Shown: piece after piece, positions 16,821 through 27,035 of the stretch
Position numbering within the stretch: the stretch's first letter is position 1
Layout: each line of letters starts with the position of its first letter
Position numbers and translations under genes: made by a program
Origin: Sphingobacteriales bacterium
Lineage (GTDB): Bacteria > Bacteroidota > Bacteroidia > Chitinophagales > Chitinophagaceae
Reading direction: 5' to 3'
Assembly: GCA_003963365.1 (NCBI GenBank)
Contig: RXJG01000005.1
Location: 547,750-611,749, forward strand
Length of the DNA: 64,000 nt
Notes under the pieces: model-generated
Told to the model about the DNA's origin: nothing
What the model saw: the letters and a program-made list of their open reading frames with translations, nothing else
Database searches by the model: none

Positions 16821-17194
16821 GTGGTGATAGATTTAAGTTTGTCTTTTAGCGAAATGAAATCAACCGGTTTGGTCAAAAAATCATCCGCACCTAATCTTTT
16901 GGCGGTATTAAAATTTTCTTCGTCGCCGTAGGCAGTAATCATCATAACAATAGGAGGGGGTGCGGCGTAATGCTGTTTAATTTTTTCAAGTAACTGCAGG
17001 CCGCTCATACCGGGCATATTTATGTCGGAAAGAATGAGCACGGCTTCATGGTTGTGTTGTTCCATAAACACCAGGGCTTCTTCACCGGAAAAGGCAAAGG
17101 CAAATTCCATTTCACCGGTACGCATTTCCTTACGGAAGCGTTGCTCAAATAAAACCCGGACATCCTGCTCATCGTCTACAACTAAAATTTTCAT
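16817..17194 (-). CDS. Stand-alone response regulator receiver
   Basis: A 125-residue single receiver domain with Asp7-Asp8, phospho-acceptor Asp57 (LILSDINMPGMSG), the Thr of MMITAYGD and the Lys of LTKPVD. No output domain. It resembles the receiver of the adjoining cyclase, and the two genes overlap by 4 bases. It may be a phosphate relay or sink, or a partner that tunes the kinases (inference). It begins 15 bases after the stop of the beta-propeller kinase. Confidence 0.9.
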   Translation of the reverse strand: MKILVVDDEQDVRVLFEQRFRKEMRTGEMEFAFAFSGEEALVFMEQHNHEAVLILSDINMPGMSGLQLLEKIKQHYAAPPPIVMMITAYGDEENFNTAKRLGADDFLTKPVDFISLKDKLKSITT

Positions 17195-17209
17195 TTGCTA
17201 AGTATAATT

Positions 17210-20200
17210 TTATAATGGTAATTGAATAATAAATTCAGCCCCTTCTCCTTCGGTGGTTACTACTTTTAAATCACCGCCATGTGCTTTGATAATATCGTAA
17301 CTTAAAGATAAGCCCAATCCTGTTCCCTGCCCTACGGGTTTAGTGGTAAAGAAAGGCTGGAATATTTTATCCAATACTTTTTGAGGAACGCCCATACCGT
17401 TATCTTTCACCCTTACTTCAACAGCACCGGGAAGTTTTTTTGTACTTACTGATACGGTGGGTTCATAACTAACGCCCTGCGCTTGCTTAAGCGCCTTTTT
17501 CTCTGTAACAGAATAAAAAGCGTTGGTAATTAAATTAAGAATGACCCGTCCAATATCCTGCGCAACAACATTGATGACTGGCAGATTTTCGTCGAAATCT
17601 GTTTTCATAGTGGCGTTAAAAGATTTGTCTTTTGCCCGGAGGCCGTGATAACTCAGGCGTAAATATTCATCAGCAAGTGTATTAATATTGGTAGGTTCTT
17701 TTATTCCGGTGCTGCTGCGGCTATGCTGCAACATACCTTTCACGATGGTATCGGCCCGTTTACCATGGAAATTTATTTTTTGCTGATTTTGTACCAGGTC
17801 GTTTATGAGTGATTCCAGTTCTGTTTTTTTACCAGCATCAATTGGCAGGTTATTAATTTCCGTTTTTAACTCATCAGCTAACTCCACACTTACTTCCGAA
17901 AAATTATTGACAAAGTTTAATGGGTTTTGAATTTCGTGGGCAATACCGGCTGTAAGTTCCCCTAAGGAAGCCATTTTCTCTGAATGAATTAATTGTGCCT
18001 GGGTTTCTTTTAAATCTTCAATTGATTTTTGGAGTTGTTTGGTACGCAACGAAACTTTTTCTTCCAAAATCCTGTTTTCTTTTTTTAACATACCGGAACG
18101 GAAAACGATATAAGCCCTTAACAGGCCCAAGGCAAAAATTATATATAAAGTATAGGCCCACCATGTTTTATACCAGGGCGGAGTGATGGTAAAATTTAAT
18201 ACAGCAGGTTCGCCCCATTTACCGCTTAAATTTTTACTGCGAACTTTGAAAGAATATTTTCCTGCAGGAAGGTTTAAATAATTTTCTGTGTAAGGATTAT
18301 TGGTAACAGCACTCCAGTTTTTATCTATCCCCTCCAGTATATAACAATAGGATGCATTATCCTGACGGCCTAAGTGTGCCTGCGCAAACTGGAACTGAAT
18401 ATAATTTTGATTATAGGGGAGCTCAAGATTAACCGGAATATTAAAGGGACCGGTAATACTATCCCAGCTTAACCCGTTATCAGCAGCATAACCTGTGTTT
18501 ACTGGTTTTTTATCCTTTGTATAATAATTGTTGCCGTTCCATAAAGTATCATTCTCTTTTAAGGTTGGTTTATTAATAAAAGACTGTGGTTTCGTCATCA
18601 CTGTAATACCCGTTATATATGTAGGAGCAGTACCTGTTTCAGGTTTCAGCTCATTAATAACAGTTAACTCTGCATCGCCCCACAAGTATTGACCTTTTGA
18701 AGTAATCCCATCGCTGGCCCATGAATTGGTTGATTTTCTTAATCCTTCCGAATATTGCAACGGAGCTATTTTCCATTCACCACCCGGTTCTGATGGTGGT
18801 GTAATAAGTGTTATTTTGTTATTGGTACCTGCCGCAATAGTTCCGTTATATTCCAGTAACGATAAAACTTTGTTGTCTGTTAATCCTTCTTTGGTGGTTA
18901 TGGTGGTAAGTGTTCCTTTTTTAGTATCAGCAATATAAACGCCCCTTGCTGTTCCAATCCAAACAAGCCCCTGTTTATCTATTAACATCATTTTGTTGGA
19001 GGTCTCTTTCAGCCCTGGTTGTTCATTTAAATATTTTATGGTATTGGTTATTGGATCAATTATATCTACACCACTCTTATTTGTTGCCAGCCAGATATTT
19101 CCATTGGCATCTTGTTTTGAATCCTGTATATTATTGTCGCTTAATCCGCCTTTTACATCCGCATGAAGAATTACTTTTTTTGTAAGATCAACTACATCTA
19201 TTCCATTACTCGGCCCGGTTAACCATATATTACCTGCTTTGTCCTTAAAGGCGTTATAAATAGTATCGTTCACCAACCCTTCTTTTTTGCCGGTACTTTC
19301 AATTGTGTTATGAACAGGATCGATAATATTATATCCACCGTTTGTTGATACAATAATATTTCCATTTGTATTGGTAAATGATTGTATAAAATCATTACTT
19401 AACCCGTTTGCCTGGCTAAAATGTTTAACAGTTCTCTTTTGAAAATTAATGATAGACACTCCTTTTTGTGTGGCCACCCATAAATTACCTATCCCATCTT
19501 CCATCAGGCTTGTTACCTGTATATTATAAGGATTTACTGACTCAGCATGCTGATCTATAATATTTAACCCTGTTGTTGTTGACACCCACATTCGTTTACG
19601 ATCGTCCATCGTGCAGGAACAAACATAATCTCCGGCTAAACCACGGGTTTGATCAATAAAACGTATAGTGTTGTTTTCAGGGTCAATAATATCTGCTCCA
19701 ATATTTTTACCCATCCATATTCTGCCTTTATCATCGCAGGTGAGATAAACATTAAATGCACCACCTGTGGCAAATCCTGCTTCCCCATAATGCCAGATAA
19801 TACCATTTTTGGTATCGACGGCATCCAGCGTACCGGGTCTGCGGGCAATCCATACTTTGCCATTTTTATCTTTTGTTATTGATCCTGTTGTATCGCTGCT
19901 AATACCATTTATCTTTTTTAGATATTTTAGTTTATTGTTTTTACGACTGATGATATGTACACCACCCCTGGAGGTAGTGATCCATATATTTTTATCATCA
20001 TCTTCTATTACATCTGAAGAAAATCCATCTAAAAGCGTAAGCCCTTTTGTAGCATCGAGTATTTTATATGTTTTTGTTTCAGGATCAACAATCACTACAC
20101 CGGTAAAACTTGTTCTGGCAAACCAAAGCTGGCCCGTTTCGTCTTTCATTACTTTGCAAACAGTATTTCGTTTTCCGCCAACCAGGGTTGAATAACTAAC

Positions 20201-20884
20201 GGTACCTGTGCGTGGGTCAATCATTCCCAGGTGATCCACATCTGCAAACCAAATGTTACCATTATTATCTTCAATCATTCCCAATGGTGCCTGGTTAAAG
20301 GGACCCGGTACTATTGTTTTAGCATACTCACCATTATAACAAAAAATACCCTCAGCACTGCCAATCCACATTAACCCGTTTTTATCTTTCAGTAAACTGG
20401 TAACAAATTTTGCAGGTAAACCCTGTGATGCCCCAAACTCAAATAAAGAAAGCGGGTTGTTTTTACGGGGGGAAAATGGTGATGTTTTTATGCTTTGCGG
20501 AGGAGGCAAAACAGATGTTTTAAACTGCAAAGATTTTGAAGGAAGATTATCAAAGTTGAATATTGTATCGGGTAGCTGGTTAAAATCAAAATGAGTTTCA
20601 AGGGGTTTTTGAGGTAATGGGTTGAACCCGGTTGAATCAAGAACTTCCGAGTGCAGCGCATCAAGATCTAATTTTTTAATGACAGGGTTTATTGCTCCAC
20701 GACCCGAAGTATCCCAAATTAATTTTTTTTCAGGGCTGAATTTTAATGGCACAGATACCGGTTGTGTATACCCCATTTCTTTTTCGGGAAAAGGAATGTT
20801 TGTTGCGATATTACAGGAAGAAAATATTATTAGCACAAAAGCTATTACCGGTAAAAGAGAATACAGTTGCCGGGTTTTGGTCAT
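17210..20884 (-). CDS. Sensor histidine kinase with beta-propeller (reg_prop) sensor and Y_Y_Y domain
   Basis: A 1224-residue membrane kinase. The N-terminus has a hydrophobic span and IIFSSC24, a possible lipoprotein cysteine. From about 150 to 720 at least eleven propeller blades with the W-[IVLM]-x-[GT] pattern can be read (MWIGSAEG, IWFADVDH, LWFARTSF, IWITTSRGG, VWIARRPG, IWMGKNIG, MWVSTTTG, LWVATQKG, IWLTGPSNG, IWLATNKSG, VWIGTARG). A Y_Y_Y-type domain follows (SYCYILEGIDKNW), one span near 918, a coiled coil, a HisKA-like helix with His near 981 (AHEIQNPLNF) and a HATPase domain (NLITNAF, DNGMGVP, GTGLGLSL). Hybrid kinases of this layout often carry a receiver and AraC domain; here those are missing and the receiver is encoded next door. 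Confidence 0.9.
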   Translation of the reverse strand: MTKTRQLYSLLPVIAFVLIIFSSCNIATNIPFPEKEMGYTQPVSVPLKFSPEKKLIWDTSGRGAINPVIKKLDLDALHSEVLDSTGFNPLPQKPLETHFDFNQLPDTIFNFDNLPSKSLQFKTSVLPPPQSIKTSPFSPRKNNPLSLFEFGASQGLPAKFVTSLLKDKNGLMWIGSAEGIFCYNGEYAKTIVPGPFNQAPLGMIEDNNGNIWFADVDHLGMIDPRTGTVSYSTLVGGKRNTVCKVMKDETGQLWFARTSFTGVVIVDPETKTYKILDATKGLTLLDGFSSDVIEDDDKNIWITTSRGGVHIISRKNNKLKYLKKINGISSDTTGSITKDKNGKVWIARRPGTLDAVDTKNGIIWHYGEAGFATGGAFNVYLTCDDKGRIWMGKNIGADIIDPENNTIRFIDQTRGLAGDYVCSCTMDDRKRMWVSTTTGLNIIDQHAESVNPYNIQVTSLMEDGIGNLWVATQKGVSIINFQKRTVKHFSQANGLSNDFIQSFTNTNGNIIVSTNGGYNIIDPVHNTIESTGKKEGLVNDTIYNAFKDKAGNIWLTGPSNGIDVVDLTKKVILHADVKGGLSDNNIQDSKQDANGNIWLATNKSGVDIIDPITNTIKYLNEQPGLKETSNKMMLIDKQGLVWIGTARGVYIADTKKGTLTTITTKEGLTDNKVLSLLEYNGTIAAGTNNKITLITPPSEPGGEWKIAPLQYSEGLRKSTNSWASDGITSKGQYLWGDAELTVINELKPETGTAPTYITGITVMTKPQSFINKPTLKENDTLWNGNNYYTKDKKPVNTGYAADNGLSWDSITGPFNIPVNLELPYNQNYIQFQFAQAHLGRQDNASYCYILEGIDKNWSAVTNNPYTENYLNLPAGKYSFKVRSKNLSGKWGEPAVLNFTITPPWYKTWWAYTLYIIFALGLLRAYIVFRSGMLKKENRILEEKVSLRTKQLQKSIEDLKETQAQLIHSEKMASLGELTAGIAHEIQNPLNFVNNFSEVSVELADELKTEINNLPIDAGKKTELESLINDLVQNQQKINFHGKRADTIVKGMLQHSRSSTGIKEPTNINTLADEYLRLSYHGLRAKDKSFNATMKTDFDENLPVINVVAQDIGRVILNLITNAFYSVTEKKALKQAQGVSYEPTVSVSTKKLPGAVEVRVKDNGMGVPQKVLDKIFQPFFTTKPVGQGTGLGLSLSYDIIKAHGGDLKVVTTEGEGAEFIIQLPL

Positions 20885-20896
20885 GTCGTAATTTAT

Positions 20897-23062
20897 TTAA
20901 ACAGTATCGTTTAAAGATAATGAAATAATAAATACAGTCCCTTCTCCCTCCTTTGTCTCTACCCTTATTTTCCCGCCATGTGCTTTTATAATATCATAAC
21001 TCAAAGATAATCCCAGTCCCGTTCCCTGCCCGGTTGGTTTGGTGGTAAAAAAGGGTTGAAATATTTTTTCCAGCACTTTTTTAGGGATGCCACTGCCATT
21101 ATCTGCTACTTTTATTAATACTTTATCGTTTTCTTTCTTTGTGGAGATGGTTACCGTGGGTTCATAACCTTTAGTGTCAGGCGTTAAGCTTTTAGCCTTT
21201 TCACTTACTGCGTAGAATGCATTGTTGATTAAATTCAAAATGACCCTGCCAATTTCTTGTGGTATCAAATTTACCTTTCCAATGGATTCATCAAACGCCG
21301 TTTCAAACTTAGCATTGAAACTTTTGTCTTTTGCTCTTAAACCATGATAGGCTAATCTCAAATATTCATCACATAATGCATTAATATCTGTTGGTTCTTT
21401 TGTACCACTGCTGCTTCTTGAATGCTGCAACATTCCTTTTACAATATCCGCCGCTCTTTGGCCGTGATGATTTATTTTTTCAAGATTTTGTACAAGGTCA
21501 TCGGCAATTTCATTTGCCTGTTGTGTATTGCCGGTTGCCAGTTCTTCTTTCATTTCGGCCACCAACTCTTTGCTTACCTCGCTAAAGTTGTTTACAAAGT
21601 TCAGCGGGTTTTGAATTTCATGTGCAATGCCTGCAGTTAATTCACCCAGCGATGCCATCTTTTCACTTTGTATCAATTGTGTTTGTGCTGCTTTTAATTC
21701 AGACAAGGCATTTTCTGCAGCAGTTTTTTGTTTTTCTATTTCAGTTTTTTGTTGCTGCAACAAATGGTTGGTTCGTTTTTCTTTCTGGCGACTAAGGTAT
21801 ACTAACCACACTACAATTAATGAAGAGAACAAACCGGCAAAAGCCGAAAAGATAATCCAGCGCTGACGGGTGGATTTGTTTTCAAATTCACTCTTCAGCA
21901 ATAATTCTTTTTTTGAATATTCATAGTCGGCTGTAAGGTTGGCTGTTACTTGCTGGGCCTGCTGGTTATTGATGCTATCAGCAAATATTTTAAACTGTCG
22001 TGAATAAAATAAAGCTTGTTTATCATTTCCTTTCGATTCATAAATATTACTGAGTATTTCGCTTCCGTCACGCAGTAACTCAATAAACTTAATATCATTG
22101 GCAATTTTGTATCCTTCCTGTACATAAAATAAAGCACTGTCGGTTTTGTGCATATTCAAATAAGCCTGGCCAATACCAATTAAACTGCGGCTTTTATATT
22201 CTTTGCTGGTTAACTCTTCGGCAACTAAACCAGATTCCATGAATTCCCGGATAGCATCATTATTTTTTTGCTGCTTCAGGTAAATAGAACCCAGCATGTT
22301 TTTGCAAAACGCCAGGGTTTCCAAATCGCTGGTAACTTTTACTACTTCTAATGCCAGTAATAAATTTTTTTGTGCAGCATCGTAATTGCCCTGCCGGTAG
22401 TACACTTCGCCAAGGTTGGCATAACCGGCTTCAATACCCCGTTTGTAATCAATTTCTTTGGCAAGGTCCATGGCTTTGGTATAATACTTCACCGCATCAC
22501 CATATTTTCCTTCTAAAAAATAAACGGTACCGATACCATTGGTGGAAGAGGATTGCCCTAATTTTTCACCTGACTCTTCTCTCATTTTTAATGCACGGAA
22601 ATAATTTTCCAATGCTTCAGGATATTTTCCAAGATTGGTGTAAACAATTGCCGTGTTATGATAAATTCTTCCGGCAGTAGCAGCCAAATGATTTTTTTCT
22701 GCAATAGCCAGTCCGGCTTTATAAACTATAAAAGCACTGTCGTAATTGCCACGAACATTATAAGTTAAACCAAGATTTTTATACGCTTCTGCTTCACCAA
22801 ATGGGTAGGATATGTTTTTACTTAAAGCAGCAGCTTTATTTCCCAATAAAATAGCAGAATCTGTTTTGTAATAAGCAAGTTTAAATGCGAGTGCATTTAA
22901 AGTGTTGATATAATTAGTATCGGCTTCAAAGTTTTTTTGGAGGGAAAATTTATGCAGTGAATTATTTAAACTATCCAGCTCTTTGTCCTGGCCAAAAGTC
23001 ATGCTGGTTGCACTCATAAGCAACAGGGAAAAAAGCAATAGTTGGTATGCAGGCTTCGCCAT
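20897..23062 (-). CDS. TPR-sensor histidine kinase
   Basis: A 721-residue kinase: signal peptide (1-25), about six TPR repeats between residues 50 and 350 (for example AEAYKNLGLTYNVRGNYDSAF, GYANLGEVYYRQGNYDAAQ), one span near 405-425 (WIIFSAFAGLFSSLIVVWLVYL), a coiled coil, the phospho-acceptor His near 480 (AHEIQNPLNFVNNF), and HATPase (NLINNAF, DNGSGIP, GTGLGLSL). The TPR part would lie in the periplasm. The kinase core is very close to those of the four neighbouring kinases. Its start is 51 bases after the stop of the 23114 kinase. Confidence 0.92.
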   Translation of the reverse strand: MAKPAYQLLLFSLLLMSATSMTFGQDKELDSLNNSLHKFSLQKNFEADTNYINTLNALAFKLAYYKTDSAILLGNKAAALSKNISYPFGEAEAYKNLGLTYNVRGNYDSAFIVYKAGLAIAEKNHLAATAGRIYHNTAIVYTNLGKYPEALENYFRALKMREESGEKLGQSSSTNGIGTVYFLEGKYGDAVKYYTKAMDLAKEIDYKRGIEAGYANLGEVYYRQGNYDAAQKNLLLALEVVKVTSDLETLAFCKNMLGSIYLKQQKNNDAIREFMESGLVAEELTSKEYKSRSLIGIGQAYLNMHKTDSALFYVQEGYKIANDIKFIELLRDGSEILSNIYESKGNDKQALFYSRQFKIFADSINNQQAQQVTANLTADYEYSKKELLLKSEFENKSTRQRWIIFSAFAGLFSSLIVVWLVYLSRQKEKRTNHLLQQQKTEIEKQKTAAENALSELKAAQTQLIQSEKMASLGELTAGIAHEIQNPLNFVNNFSEVSKELVAEMKEELATGNTQQANEIADDLVQNLEKINHHGQRAADIVKGMLQHSRSSSGTKEPTDINALCDEYLRLAYHGLRAKDKSFNAKFETAFDESIGKVNLIPQEIGRVILNLINNAFYAVSEKAKSLTPDTKGYEPTVTISTKKENDKVLIKVADNGSGIPKKVLEKIFQPFFTTKPTGQGTGLGLSLSYDIIKAHGGKIRVETKEGEGTVFIISLSLNDTV

Positions 23063-23113
23063 TGGGATATTAAATTAATATTTATCCCTTGTATTAACAG
23101 AATAAATTTATAA

Positions 23114-24472
23114 TTATGCCGGCAGCGAAATAGTAAAGCTGGTTCCCTGGCCTTCTTTTGTTTCCAGTTTCAATTCACCATTATGAACTTTGGTGATAAT
23201 ATCATAACTGATACTTAAACCAAGACCAGTGCCCTGCCCGGTGGGTTTGGTAGTAAAGAAGGGCTGAAAGATTTTATCTTTTATCGAGGCAGGAATACCA
23301 TTTCCGTTATCACTCACTTTTACCAGAATCTTATTACCTTGTTTTTGGGTACTGATAGTTACGGTTGGCTCATAGTTATCCGTTACTGTTTTTTGCTTTT
23401 CGCTAACTGCATAAAAAGCATTGTTGAGCAGGTTTAAAATCACCCGGCCTATTTCCTGTGGTATGATATTTATTTTATCAATGCTTTTATCAAAACTGGT
23501 TTTGAAATTGGCATTGAAGGATTTGTCTTTTGCCCTTAATCCATGATAAGCAAGACGAATATATTCATCACACAAAGCATTAATGTCAGTTGGTTCTTTT
23601 ACACCGCTGCTGCTTCTGCTGTGTTGCAGCATTCCTTTTACAATATCTGCCGCTCTTTGTCCATGATGATTTATCTTTTCTTCATTTTCTTTAATATCAT
23701 TGAGCAGTTCATTTTCCAGCTGTTCATTTCTTTGAGCGGCTGGCTTTAAGCGTTCCGCATTTAGCTCTTCAATGAGTTCTTTATTTACTTCCGAAAAATT
23801 ATTGACGAAGTTTAACGGGTTTTGAATTTCATGTGCAATGCCTGCAGTTAGTTCACCCAGTGAAGCCATTTTTTCAGAATGGATCAATTGAACCTGTGCA
23901 GATTTCAAATCATCCAGTGCATGCTGTAACTCTTCTTTTTGTTTCATCAGTTCTGCTGTTCGTTCCTGCACCTGTACTTCTAAAGTAGCTTTTAGTTTCT
24001 CTGTTATTTTTATTTCCTTTTCTTTTTCTTCAACTTTTAATTTTTCTTTTTCTAATGCTCTGCGTTGTTTGTTGTTAATAATAACCATAGCAGCAAGCCA
24101 TACCATTCCAAACACAGCACCTGTTTCAAAATAGTTACTGTACTTACCATAAAAATCAGGAAAGACTTTCTCAACAATATCTGATATTGTTTTGATAGCA
24201 AGTAAAGGGAGCATTGCATTTAAAATGGGTTTAACCTTTATCCACTCTTTTTTATTATAAATTATCCAGGCTAAAAACCAAACGAGTGCATGGCTGGCAA
24301 GCTCTATCAGCCAGCCGGCGCTTTTAAGCATTGCCTGCCCAACAAATAAACCAATAGAAACAAACATTAAAAGGGTGAGGTTCTTATTCCACTCAGGAGT
24401 AAGTTCTTCAACACTTAAATTCTTTTTCAGGTAACGGACAACTATTATCACTATCAGCAGATCAAAAAGCAT
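23114..24472 (-). CDS. Polytopic-membrane histidine kinase
   Basis: A 452-residue kinase whose sensor is a bundle of about five membrane spans (roughly 1-145) without a recognisable extracytoplasmic domain. A charged coiled coil (about 150-200) leads to the phospho-acceptor helix (His near 213, AHEIQNPLNFVNNF), and a complete HATPase with NLLNNAF, DNGNGIP and GTGLGLSI. It may sense something within the membrane or act through a partner. It lies 20 bases after the 24493 kinase stop and has the shortest sensor of the five kinases. Confidence 0.9.
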   Translation of the reverse strand: MLFDLLIVIIVVRYLKKNLSVEELTPEWNKNLTLLMFVSIGLFVGQAMLKSAGWLIELASHALVWFLAWIIYNKKEWIKVKPILNAMLPLLAIKTISDIVEKVFPDFYGKYSNYFETGAVFGMVWLAAMVIINNKQRRALEKEKLKVEEKEKEIKITEKLKATLEVQVQERTAELMKQKEELQHALDDLKSAQVQLIHSEKMASLGELTAGIAHEIQNPLNFVNNFSEVNKELIEELNAERLKPAAQRNEQLENELLNDIKENEEKINHHGQRAADIVKGMLQHSRSSSGVKEPTDINALCDEYIRLAYHGLRAKDKSFNANFKTSFDKSIDKINIIPQEIGRVILNLLNNAFYAVSEKQKTVTDNYEPTVTISTQKQGNKILVKVSDNGNGIPASIKDKIFQPFFTTKPTGQGTGLGLSISYDIITKVHNGELKLETKEGQGTSFTISLPA

Positions 24473-24492
24473 AGGTTTCCTTTGATGTAAAA

Positions 24493-27033
24493 TTATGCAG
24501 GCAAAGTTATAATAAATGTGGAGCCTTCGCCCTCCTTCGTTTCCACTTTCAATTCCCCGCCATGTGCTTTAATTATATCATAACTCAAACTCAGTCCCAA
24601 TCCTGTTCCCTGTCCTGTTGGTTTGGTGGTAAAGAAAGGTTGAAATATTTTATCCAATACTTTTTGAGGAATACCACTTCCATTATCGCTAACCCTTATT
24701 TCCACTTTGTTATTTATCTTCTTTGTACTTACTGTAACGGTTGGTTCATATCCTGTAAGGTGCTGCTTGCTTTTTTCATCCACCACATAAAAGGCATTGG
24801 TTATCAGGTTAAGCACTACTCTTCCCAAATCCTGCGGAACAACAGGTACTTTACCAACTGCCGCATCGAGATCGGTTTTGATGGTTGCATTGAATAATTT
24901 ATCTCTTGCCCTCAATCCATGATAAGCCAGCCGCAAATATTCATCACACAATGCATTGATATCCGTGGGTTCTTTTACACCATTACTGTTTCTTGAATGC
25001 TGTAACATCCCTTTTACTATAGCATCGGCCCGTTTGCCATGAAAAATTATTTTTTCTTCATTGTCTGTTACATTTTTAGCCAGCGTTTTTACTTCCTCAT
25101 AATTTCCTTTTAATATGTCTTCGTTCATTTCAGCCAATAGTTCCTTATTCACTTCACTGAAATTATTGACAAAGTTTAACGGGTTTTGTATTTCATGGGC
25201 AATACCGGCGGTAAGTTCTCCCAGTGATGCCATTTTTTCTGAATGAACTAACTGGGATTGGGTAGACTTTAACTGGTTGTATGCTTCTTCAATTTTAAAC
25301 TTTGCTTTTTGTTTTTGCCGGTTATTCCTGTATAAAAAGAAGATGATAACAGCCAGCGTAAAAAGACTGCCGAGTAAAATATTTGTTCTGATCTTACTTT
25401 TATATGTTTCTTTTTCTTTTTCCAGCTCTTCTTTTCTTTGCTGCTCGGCGAGGGCCAGGTTTTGAAACTCCCGGGTGCTTTCATTGCTGTACAATGTTTT
25501 AAATGCTGTAAAACCTGTTTGCTGATAATAAAAGGCGCTGTCGCTATTGTGTTTCTTTTGATAATAGTCAGCAATAAGCTCACTTGATTCGGATAAGAAA
25601 CTTAAAAAACCCTTGTCACGGGAGGTGTTAAAACAAAGTTTGGCATAAATAAAAGTGGAATCGCTCATTCCCTTTTTATTAAAATATTTTGCCATCGACA
25701 TGGTGGTGTGACAAAAATTTAAATACTGCACCTGGTTTTTTGTAAAATCAATATAACTGCGGCGTAAATAATTAATAGCAATACTGTCTTCTCCCAATTC
25801 GAAATAAATAGAACCAAGATCGTTTAATACGCCACCATATATTTTAGCTTCACCGCCATAAAAGATTGCGGCAAGCCGGTATGATTTTTCAGCATAATAC
25901 CTGCAGGAATCGGGTTGTTTCAGCAATAAATAATTTTTAGCTAAATCATCATGTACAAATATGTTAATAAAGGGATTTTTATTTCCATATTTTTTTGCTT
26001 CATACAAATACTCGTTTGATTTTTTATAGTCAGTAATTGACTGGTAGCATAAACCAATTCCATATAAATTATTTTGAATGGCAGCGGTGTCTTTTAATAA
26101 CTCATTTGCCCGTAAGGCTGTAAAATAAACCTGTAATGATTTGGGGTAATTGCCAATATCCCTGGAAGCTTGTGCAAACACCAGCATGAATGTTATGGAA
26201 TCTCTTTTATACTGGCGGCATAGTGTAAGAATACGGTCAAAGTTAATTTCAAACGAATCCCTGTTAAAAAAACCTGTTTCACTGCTGATGCGATTACGTA
26301 ACAAGCGCAGTTCCTGGTCAACCAAATTATTGTTTCTGACAACATTAATGGCTTCCGTCATAAAATAATTGGCACTGTCGCCGCCAAAGTTTATTGAATA
26401 AATGGCAGCCATCCGTTGCAGTAAAGCTGCTTCTTTATCCGGTAGTTGTGATTGACGGGCAACAGCCAGGGCTTTATATAAGTAAAGCCTGGCTGAGTCG
26501 GCATTAACTGTTATATAAAACTCCCCCTTCCTGGTAAAGGCATTAATTTGTTGCTCTGCTAAATTTGCCTGCAGGGAAATACGGATGGCCTGTTCAATTA
26601 ATAACTTAGCCGAATCTGATTTATTTACCAGTAAATTACTGAGCAATAAAAGCAAATCAGCTTCCAAAGCTTTGTACTGGTATTGCCGGCACAGCATAAT
26701 AGCATTTTGTGTTAGCTGGTAAGCTTTATTAAGCTCCAAATTGGCTATCCTGTAGGCAATACCTAACTGCAGCGCCACTTCAGCCTGCTGTTTGTACAAT
26801 CCTTTTTGCTGTGCAAGCAGCAGGGCATTGTTAAAAACAATAATAGCACTGTCCCGTTGATTTAAATTCTGCCGCTTATGTTTTGCCAGTTCCAGTAAAG
26901 CCTTTACTTTAATCGAATCATTATTAGTGCCTGCATAAACAGACCTAAGGCTGTCAGAAATAAAATCTGCTGCAACTCCTTTAGTGGAAACCAGCAGAAG
27001 AAGTAGCGAGATTCTTAAAATTTTATTTATCAT
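24493..27033 (-). CDS. TPR-sensor histidine kinase
   Basis: An 846-residue kinase: signal peptide (1-22), TPR-type helical repeats over about 40-520 (for example QNNLYGIGLCYQSITDYKKSNEYL, GGVLNDLGSIYFELGEDSIAINYL), one span near 555-573 (LLGSLFTLAVIIFFLY), coiled coil, phospho-acceptor His near 612 (AHEIQNPLNFVNNF), HATPase with NLITNAF, DNGSGIP and GTGLGLSL. The dimerisation helix matches the neighbours. The gene starts 2 bases after the stop of the giant kinase, implying coupled translation. Confidence 0.92.
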   Translation of the reverse strand: MINKILRISLLLLLVSTKGVAADFISDSLRSVYAGTNNDSIKVKALLELAKHKRQNLNQRDSAIIVFNNALLLAQQKGLYKQQAEVALQLGIAYRIANLELNKAYQLTQNAIMLCRQYQYKALEADLLLLLSNLLVNKSDSAKLLIEQAIRISLQANLAEQQINAFTRKGEFYITVNADSARLYLYKALAVARQSQLPDKEAALLQRMAAIYSINFGGDSANYFMTEAINVVRNNNLVDQELRLLRNRISSETGFFNRDSFEINFDRILTLCRQYKRDSITFMLVFAQASRDIGNYPKSLQVYFTALRANELLKDTAAIQNNLYGIGLCYQSITDYKKSNEYLYEAKKYGNKNPFINIFVHDDLAKNYLLLKQPDSCRYYAEKSYRLAAIFYGGEAKIYGGVLNDLGSIYFELGEDSIAINYLRRSYIDFTKNQVQYLNFCHTTMSMAKYFNKKGMSDSTFIYAKLCFNTSRDKGFLSFLSESSELIADYYQKKHNSDSAFYYQQTGFTAFKTLYSNESTREFQNLALAEQQRKEELEKEKETYKSKIRTNILLGSLFTLAVIIFFLYRNNRQKQKAKFKIEEAYNQLKSTQSQLVHSEKMASLGELTAGIAHEIQNPLNFVNNFSEVNKELLAEMNEDILKGNYEEVKTLAKNVTDNEEKIIFHGKRADAIVKGMLQHSRNSNGVKEPTDINALCDEYLRLAYHGLRARDKLFNATIKTDLDAAVGKVPVVPQDLGRVVLNLITNAFYVVDEKSKQHLTGYEPTVTVSTKKINNKVEIRVSDNGSGIPQKVLDKIFQPFFTTKPTGQGTGLGLSLSYDIIKAHGGELKVETKEGEGSTFIITLPA

Positions 27034-27035
27034 AA

